Origin: Pseudomonadota bacterium
Lineage (GTDB): Bacteria > Pseudomonadota > Gammaproteobacteria > Xanthomonadales > Rhodanobacteraceae
Length of the DNA: 12,659 bases
NCBI GenBank assembly: GCA_025351555.1
Contig: JANXVS010000112.1
Coordinates: forward strand, 1 to 12,659
Direction of reading: 5' to 3'
Shown: piece by piece, positions 8,401-12,659 of the stretch
Layout of the letters: every line of letters starts with the position of its first letter
Numbering within the stretch: position 1 is the stretch's first letter
Translations under genes and position numbers: made by a program
Notes under the pieces: generated by a model
Seen by the model: only the letters and a program-made list of their open reading frames with translations
Told to the model about the DNA's origin: nothing
Databases searched by the model: none

Positions 8401-10490
8401 GCTATCCAGGCACAGGCTTCGATTCTTGTGATGACAACACAGCGTGGACACGAGAAGCCTGTATGTTTGGCGCTCCAGCAACGACCTATGCCGTTTATGC
8501 ACCGACTGGTATTGCAGTCGCGCGCGATGGTTCGCTCTACGTAGGTACAGGCTCCAACGCGGGGTTAATCTACTCCGTGCCTCATCGCGATGCGCGGCAG
8601 GTCTCTGGCGGAACCTATATCGCCTCGCGCTCCGGTTCCGAACTGTTCGAGTTCGACAGCTTGGGCAGGCATCTGCGCACCATGAATGCGCTCACCGGCA
8701 CCACGTCCATGCAACTGGGCTACACCTCCGGCCTGCTCGCCTCGATCGCCGACGCGTTCGGCAACACCACCACGATCACGCGCGATGGGTCGGGCAACAT
8801 CACGATCACCGCGCCGAATGGGCAGGCGACGACGTTGAACGTCGATGCAACTGGCCTCGCCCAGAACGTTATCGGCCCCACCGGCGACACATATGCGCTC
8901 GGCTACACGTCCGGACTGCTGACCACCTTCCAGCGCCCGAATGGCCCGGGCTATGCGTCGACGATCACTTACACCACCGATGGCCGGCTCGCGAGCGATG
9001 CCAATGCCGCAGGTGGCGGCTGGACGCTCACGCCAACGGGACCGGCGTCGGCGCGCACGGTCACCCTGCAGTCGGCGATGGGCCGCACAACCACCCATAC
9101 GCGCGCAGAGTTACCGGCGGGCGGGCGCAGCTTTAGCACGACGTCGCCCGATGGCGCAATCAGTGCGCGCGCGATCACTCCCGATGGTGTGGAAGTATCG
9201 ACCGGCGCCGACGGCATGCAGGTCACGCTGACCAAATTGCCCGACCCTCGATTCGGCATGAGCGCACCGATCATCGATCAGACAGTGACAACGCCCAGTG
9301 GACTAGCGTTTGTTTCGCACACGCAGCGCACGGTGAACCTCGCGAACAGCACCGATCCCTTGAGCCTAACCTCGATCAACCAGACGACGACGATCAATGG
9401 CCGCAGCTATATCGCGGCGTTCGACGCGGCCGCGCAGACCTGGACGATGACCTCGCCCGCAGGCCGCACGCACGTGCTCACGATCAATGCGCAGAACCAA
9501 CCCGTGCGCGCGGCGGTGCCGGGACTCGCAACCGTGGACTACGGCTACGACACACGCGGCCGCCTGAACGATGTGGCCGTGAGCGCGGCACAGAACCCAC
9601 GCGAAACACAACTCAGTTACGACGCGCATGGCTTCGTCAACGCGGTGCAAGATCCGCTCACGCGTTTGACCACGCTCGACAACGACGCGGTGGGCCGCAC
9701 CCAGACGCAGACCTTGCCCGACCTGCGCCAGATCGGCTTCGCCTACGATGCGAACAGCAACGTCACCGGCATCACACCACCAGGCCGGCCGCAGCACACC
9801 TTCGCTTATAACGCCGTGGATCGACTGTCGACCTACACACCGCCCGCCGTGTCCGGAGTCAGTGCGCCGCAGACCGGTTACGCCTACAACCTCGATCAGC
9901 AATCCAAGCTCGTCACGCGACCCGATGGCTTGAGCGTCACTCCGGTATACAACAGTGTCACCGGCCGTATCGATCACCTCGACACGCCTGACGGCAGCTA
10001 CGTCTACACCTGGCTTGCCGGCAACCGCGTGTCGCAACTGACGGCGCTCGGCAATGTGCAACTCAACTACACCTGGGATGGCGCACTGCTGACCGGTGCG
10101 ACCACCAGCGGTCCATTCAGCGCCAGCGTCGGCTACAGCTACGACAACAACTTCTGGCTGACGCATCTGAACGCCGCAGGCACCACCGTCGACTACGGCT
10201 ACGACACCGATGGCTTGCTCACCTCCGCTGCGGTTGGCACCACAAACCTGAGCCTGACCCTCGACGCGCAGAATGGTCTGCTCGATGCGACCACGCTGGG
10301 ACAGGTCAACGACACCTGGAGCTACGCCCGTTCGCAGAACCCACGACGTACACGGCCAGCACCAACGGCAGCGCCATGTTCAGCACCAGCTTCGCGCGCG
10401 ACACGCTTGGCCGCATCACCCAGAAAACCGAAACCGTGCTCGGCACCGCACACACCACGGTGTACGGCTACGACACCGCCGGCCGCTTGA
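5496..10490 (+). CDS. RHS/YD-repeat exported protein with NHL propeller, N-terminal part (frameshifted)
   Basis: The frame codes 1664 residues, of which about 1611 are genuine; the last ~53 are out-of-frame after a one-base loss at 10327-10329. The ATG at 5496 has GGGA at 5487-5490 and begins a Sec signal peptide (about residues 1-27). Then come DEIFANGFD (61-69), an acidic DLDNDGLLD motif (80-88) like calcium-binding repeats, and a carboxypeptidase-regulatory/transthyretin-like domain (about 146-205). A beta region with SRQATVYFPPG (about 255) leads to an Asp-rich linker with CPC (about 445-465) and a plug-like segment starting near the GERIPIAGTPYFLSY motif. NHL-type blades (about 668-1028, e.g. 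GDGGPALDAKV, DGSIYF, IIRTVAGYPG) precede YD repeats from about 1040 on (YGYDTRGRLND, FAYDANSNVTGI). Such proteins form a hollow beta shell around a C-terminal toxin. No PAAR domain is present, so Sec export rather than type VI delivery is inferred. Confidence 0.85.
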   Translation: MKLNRWATRLAASAACSFFAFAVAGVADVSPSPHKSPLTVGAEHAARVHARAGSQSSNLPDEIFANGFDATQATCVPGQDLDNDGLLDINCISLLPVPDPVTVAPPIDPTVVTDFGNGYGFLYTGTDPVQRGADPTKLDSARLAVLRGRVLDENELPLAGAIVRVLYGTESGYTLSRADGWYDIAVNGGGTVVLDFQMAGRIRAQRTLQAAPWRDFARVDDVALVPYDTAITTVTIGPNQDSQLARASVVSDTDGSRQATVYFPPGMDAYLYDPRTGTSTIADTLHIRATEFTVGTSGPRRMPASLPATSAYTYAMELSADEVASGTLAALNFSRPVSFYTENFLNLPVGLGVPIGYYDPSLGQWAALDNGRVIQILGVESGLAQIDIEGQGVAASTTELAALGFDSSELQRIAGVYPAGTQLMRFQMTHFSTYDLNLPYTTPPDATAPPDDEPDVDKDDEDCPCESGSIIESTNSELGERIPIAGTPYFLSYRSDSSPGRTAAYKVSVAATHSAIPASLQNVQVEWTVAGVTHNSTLPSTSDQSTAMTWDGRDVYGRILIGPRPMRMRVGYTYNGFYAAPAQIGQTFGQWSASGASLTANRTRQQVTVWRDRSVNVGTVDARARGLGGWAISAQHLYDAVSGNVWQGDGTRRNSNSVYPSINAVAGQRWAYGFEGDGIPAKDALFERIDGMATMPDGSLLIADWLSATVSRIDRNGILTRFLGNGQGCEQVPCVPSPVDAKSTTAGAPAFVTVGADGCGYVGSFVDYSPFTAEIIRVCNGQAVTVFYAQNTVLRALAAGPDGMIYVAASGSDGYFDTILRINPWSGDPTASQVVASNNCRDGYSGDGGNINAACFNPIALAVAKDGSIYFLDDHDAVRRIAPNGIVTRIAGRPLPECANPTNWCYDHTGDGGPALDAKVGFDDRVRGGNSPQIAIGEDGSIYFTSNDYWADNTVRAIDPQGIIRTVAGYPGTGFDSCDDNTAWTREACMFGAPATTYAVYAPTGIAVARDGSLYVGTGSNAGLIYSVPHRDARQVSGGTYIASRSGSELFEFDSLGRHLRTMNALTGTTSMQLGYTSGLLASIADAFGNTTTITRDGSGNITITAPNGQATTLNVDATGLAQNVIGPTGDTYALGYTSGLLTTFQRPNGPGYASTITYTTDGRLASDANAAGGGWTLTPTGPASARTVTLQSAMGRTTTHTRAELPAGGRSFSTTSPDGAISARAITPDGVEVSTGADGMQVTLTKLPDPRFGMSAPIIDQTVTTPSGLAFVSHTQRTVNLANSTDPLSLTSINQTTTINGRSYIAAFDAAAQTWTMTSPAGRTHVLTINAQNQPVRAAVPGLATVDYGYDTRGRLNDVAVSAAQNPRETQLSYDAHGFVNAVQDPLTRLTTLDNDAVGRTQTQTLPDLRQIGFAYDANSNVTGITPPGRPQHTFAYNAVDRLSTYTPPAVSGVSAPQTGYAYNLDQQSKLVTRPDGLSVTPVYNSVTGRIDHLDTPDGSYVYTWLAGNRVSQLTALGNVQLNYTWDGALLTGATTSGPFSASVGYSYDNNFWLTHLNAAGTTVDYGYDTDGLLTSAAVGTTNLSLTLDAQNGLLDATTLGQVNDTWSYARSQNPRRTRPAPTAAPCSAPASRATRLAASPRKPKPCSAPHTPRCTATTPPAA
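10327..10329 (+). other. One-base frameshift in the RHS gene at a C run
   Basis: Up to 10328 the RHS homology is in the frame of the 5496 start; from 10328 on it is in the frame of the 10376 ATG. Adding one C to the CCC run restores SYAPFAEPTTYTASTNGSAM, a normal RHS sequence, with no gap or overlap. The join is thus placed to within a base or two. No classical slippery heptamer is present, so a real deletion or a sequencing error is more likely than programmed frameshifting. Confidence 0.8.
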
Positions 10491-11779
10491 CCACCGTCAC
10501 GATCGATACGCAGCCGAGCGCGGAATACAGTTACGACAGCAACTCCAATCGCGCTACGCACACGGTAGACACCGTCTCGCCGCTGCTGGGCAAAACGCTT
10601 CCGTGTCTGGGCGATCTGAGCGCACCCATCACGATCACCGGCAGCGCCGATGCGCAAGATCGAATGACGAGTTACGGCAACTGCACCTACGTCTACGGCG
10701 CCAATGGCGAACTGAAATCGCGCACGGATACGGCGACAACCCAGACCACCGGCTACACGTATGACGTGCGCGGCAACTTGCGCCATGTCACGCAACCAGA
10801 CGGCACCGTGATCGATTACGTAATCGACGGGCAGAACCGGCGCATCGGCAAGAAAGTGAACGGCGCGCTGGTGCAAGGCTTCGTTTACGCGAACCAGTTG
10901 AAACCTGTTGCAGAACTAGACGGCAACGGCAATGTCGTCGCGACGTTCGTGTATGCCGATCGCGCGAATGTGCCTAGCTATATGCTGAAAGGTGGAAATG
11001 TATACCGCATTGTCGCGGATCACCTGGGTAGCCCACGACTCATTATCGACACGGCTACCGGAAGCGTCGCGCAACAAATGGACTATGACGAGTGGGGTAA
11101 TGTCATAGCGGACACGAATCCCGGATTGCAGCCGTTTGGGTTTGCGGGCGGGATTTATGACCGGGATACGGGGTTTACCCGCTTCGGTGCTAGAGACTAC
11201 GATCCAACTGCGGGAAGGTGGACAAAGAAGGATTCAGTGCGGTTCCGAGCGATGCAGACCAACATTTACCTTTATTCATTTGGTGATCCGGTGAATTTTG
11301 TCGACCCGAGCGGTCTTCTCAGCATGAATTTATTTTCCCCTGGTGACCCCTTGTATTGGACGGCTCCGAACGTACCTGACCCTCCGGGTTTCTTCACCAT
11401 TGGTGCACATGGCTGGCCCACTGGCATAGTGGACCAAAATGGCGAGCAAATGACTGCTGAGGATCTCGCCAACTGGTTAAATAACCCAAGCTCTGGCTCC
11501 GGATATACGCCAGGCCAGCCCATTAGAATATATGCATGTGAAGCCGCCCAAGGCGACAATTCATTTGATGAGCAACTCGCCAAATTAATGCATACGCTCG
11601 TAGAGGGCGCTGACGAACTTGGTCACGTCTGGGATCATGGAAGTTTTTTTGGCGACGTCTCGAACGATGGAAGTTTCGATATACATGCCGGAACCGACGG
11701 TCCGTATGCACTCCGTCCATTCCGAATCTTCGACTATGGCCCTGCGCCAATATTCCAGGGAGATGGAACTGAGTTTTAA
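10376..11779 (+). CDS. RHS core and variable C-terminal tip with clan CD-like peptidase motif, C-terminal part
   Basis: This 467-residue frame is the continuation of the RHS protein after the frameshift; without it the whole would be 2094 residues. It holds the last YD repeats (YGYDTAGRLTTV, YTYDVRGNLRHV) and the RHS core: DHLGSPRLIIDTATG, MDYDEWGNV, FGFAGGIYDRDTGFTRFGARDYDP, AGRWTKKDS and NFVDPSGL (about 212-314). The KKDS has Ser where the core usually has Pro. The 153 residues after DPSGL are the variable tip. FTIGAHGWPTG (H345-G) and PIRIYACEAAQG (A-C388), 43 residues apart, match the catalytic His-Gly and Ala-Cys blocks of clan CD cysteine peptidases (caspase, C80, CHAT). The ATG at 10376 is the first in frame but probably not a natural start, since homology begins upstream and no Shine-Dalgarno is seen. 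The tip is about 52% GC, well below the shell. Confidence 0.82.
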   Translation: MFSTSFARDTLGRITQKTETVLGTAHTTVYGYDTAGRLTTVTIDTQPSAEYSYDSNSNRATHTVDTVSPLLGKTLPCLGDLSAPITITGSADAQDRMTSYGNCTYVYGANGELKSRTDTATTQTTGYTYDVRGNLRHVTQPDGTVIDYVIDGQNRRIGKKVNGALVQGFVYANQLKPVAELDGNGNVVATFVYADRANVPSYMLKGGNVYRIVADHLGSPRLIIDTATGSVAQQMDYDEWGNVIADTNPGLQPFGFAGGIYDRDTGFTRFGARDYDPTAGRWTKKDSVRFRAMQTNIYLYSFGDPVNFVDPSGLLSMNLFSPGDPLYWTAPNVPDPPGFFTIGAHGWPTGIVDQNGEQMTAEDLANWLNNPSSGSGYTPGQPIRIYACEAAQGDNSFDEQLAKLMHTLVEGADELGHVWDHGSFFGDVSNDGSFDIHAGTDGPYALRPFRIFDYGPAPIFQGDGTEF

Positions 11780-11802
11780 TCTTCAGGGCAACGAGCAACC
11801 AT

Positions 11803-12528
11803 ATGTTTAATCACTATGAAGCGGTGCATTTGCAACCTCGGAATAGAGGAGTTTCGACGTTAGTAGTTCTCCTGTTTTTAGCAGCACGCATTTGTATCGC
11901 CGACGACTTTGACCAATCATCAATCTTCTACTTGTCTGCGGCGAGGCTTGCGGAGTTAACCGGGAAGTCGGAAAGCGGCGATGCGGATTCAGCAAAGATG
12001 GTAGCTAACTACTATATATTTGTTGATCGACGGGAGCGGTTTAAGGCAGAGCACTTCCTGGAGATCGCAGCTATTCATGGCGATACCAAGGCTCAGCATA
12101 ATTTTGGGGTTTATCTCGAAACCTTGGGAGAGCCACAGAAAGTAGCCAAGGCTGTCGGATGGTTCGTCAAGGCGGCCCAAGGTGGGGATTTAGTTGCGGC
12201 GCGAAAATTGGGCCGAATCTATGAAGAAGGCAGAGGTGTACCGCAGGACCTGCGCGAAGCGGTGAAGTGGTATCACGTAGCGGTAGATGGAGATGACATC
12301 GCGGCTATGCGCTCTCTCCTCGATATCGTCACAAACGGCGCACCGGAATATCGCGACAATCTGGAAGCGTACACCTTGGCCAGATACCTATGTGTCGCGT
12401 ATGCCTCGGACAAAAGGCAGCCCGAATACATCAACCAGATGTCGGCAATACGACCCAAGCTAACTGCTGATGAGATTGAGCAGGCGCGCGCGAAACTGCC
12501 GGGGCCGATTTCGTTTGGATGTGAGTAG
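11803..12528 (+). CDS. Exported Sel1-repeat protein, candidate immunity or partner of the RHS tip
   Basis: The 241-residue product has a basic N-terminus and hydrophobic stretch (about 16-33, GVSTLVVLLFLAARICIA) that reads as a Sec signal peptide, cleaved before DD. The cysteine at 31 is not in a lipobox. The mature part is alpha-helical Sel1-like repeats of about 36 residues: the clearest are AKAVGWFVKAAQGGDLVAARKLGRIYEEGRGVPQD (116-150) and the following AVKWYHVAVDGDDIAAM, with weaker copies upstream. Two cysteines (197, 240) could form a disulfide. Sel1 repeats bind other proteins. It lies 23 bases after the RHS stop, in the same direction and at the same low GC (about 51%), the usual place for an immunity gene. 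AGGG (11785-11788) is 14 bases before the ATG, which is long; GTG at 11824 is an alternative start. The immunity role is inferred from position only. Confidence 0.72.
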   Translation: MFNHYEAVHLQPRNRGVSTLVVLLFLAARICIADDFDQSSIFYLSAARLAELTGKSESGDADSAKMVANYYIFVDRRERFKAEHFLEIAAIHGDTKAQHNFGVYLETLGEPQKVAKAVGWFVKAAQGGDLVAARKLGRIYEEGRGVPQDLREAVKWYHVAVDGDDIAAMRSLLDIVTNGAPEYRDNLEAYTLARYLCVAYASDKRQPEYINQMSAIRPKLTADEIEQARAKLPGPISFGCE

Positions 12529-12558
12529 GCGACCCTGTCACGCACATAAAATGAGTGA

Positions 12559-12609
12559 ATGGACGCGCAAGGCCAACCCGTGCCGATGAGGGTGCCGGGC
12601 TTGGCAAGC
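12559..12609 (+). pseudogene. Remnant of a second RHS gene
   Basis: This stretch translates as MDAQGQPVPMRVPGLAS, which lines up without gaps with INAQNQPVRAAVPGLAT of the RHS shell (coded at 9483-9533). The DNA matches at about 70% by hand count, with shared blocks CCAACCCGTG and GGTGCCGGG at the same spacing. A TGA lies directly upstream in this frame and an inverted repeat directly downstream, so it is a scrap, not a gene. It fits the displaced RHS fragments often left behind after tip exchange. Confidence 0.5.
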
Positions 12610-12638
12610 AAATCAATGGGGTCCGACTCGATTGATTT
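12610..12638 (+). repeat. REP-like palindrome
   Basis: AAATCAAT 12610-12617 and ATTGATTT 12631-12638 form a perfect eight-base inverted repeat around a thirteen-base centre, GGGGTCCGACTCG. That centre can itself fold (GGGT 12619-12622 with ACTC 12626-12629, one G-T). There is no T run, so it is not a normal terminator. The GGGGTC...GACTC centre resembles repeats associated with IS200/IS605-type (REP-associated, Y1) transposases as I remember them; this is unverified. The window ends 21 bases later, so any neighbouring element cannot be seen. Confidence 0.45.
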
Positions 12639-12659
12639 ATGTCAAACCGGCGGTATCAT

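Noticed and set aside
9366..10166. Long minus-strand open frame inside the YD-repeat region
   Set aside because: The opposite strand of GC-rich repeats often stays open; the plus-strand YD repeats are unmistakable.
10320..10335. Programmed -1 frameshifting in the RHS gene
   Set aside because: The site reads TAC GCC CGT; the Ala tRNA could not re-pair well one base back and no X-XXY-YYZ heptamer is present. A missing C explains the join more simply.
12529..12659. Terminator after the Sel1 gene
   Set aside because: The only good inverted repeat (12610-12638) lacks a T run and lies 80 bases downstream next to an RHS scrap; it fits a REP-like repeat better.

Overview
The window comes from the chromosome of a gammaproteobacterium, most likely of the Xanthomonadales (Rhodanobacteraceae/Xanthomonadaceae type). 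That placement is an inference from four things: the close match of the ribosomal and RpoA proteins to E. coli homologues, secY running directly into rpsM with no rpmJ between them, a class II (plant-like) DAHP synthase, and a large YD-repeat exoprotein carrying the 'IFANGFD' type of N-terminal motif. All confident genes lie on the plus strand.

Bases 1-3270 are a conserved core: the 3' end of secY, then the alpha operon rpsM-rpsK-rpsD-rpoA-rplQ, closed by a strong intrinsic terminator at 3233-3270. The 138-base secY-rpsM gap folds into several hairpins, two of them mutually exclusive. It is a natural candidate for the S4-controlled alpha-operon leader. Bases 3346-5304 hold two housekeeping genes: dsbB (periplasmic disulfide formation) and a class II DAHP synthase (first step of aromatic amino acid synthesis).

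Bases 5496-12659 are accessory DNA. They hold a giant Sec-exported RHS/YD-repeat protein that is broken by a one-base frameshift at a C run (10327-10329). Without the shift it would be one protein of 2094 residues. Its order is signal peptide, short Ca-binding-like acidic motif, carboxypeptidase-regulatory (transthyretin-like) domain, beta-rich linker, NHL beta-propeller, long YD-repeat shell, RHS core ending in DPSGL, and a 153-residue variable tip. This order resembles animal teneurins. The tip carries a His-Gly / Ala-Cys pair typical of clan CD (caspase/C80/CHAT-like) cysteine peptidases. A small exported Sel1-repeat protein follows 23 bases later and is the positional candidate for a partner or immunity protein.

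Base composition is mosaic by hand count: about 66% GC in the YD shell, about 54% in the NHL propeller, about 52% in the tip, and about 51% in the Sel1 gene. After the Sel1 gene, 12559-12609 looks like a leftover scrap of a second RHS gene, followed immediately by a perfect 8-base inverted repeat of REP-like form. The 3' end of the locus therefore appears to be a place where RHS tip cassettes and small mobile repeats are exchanged.
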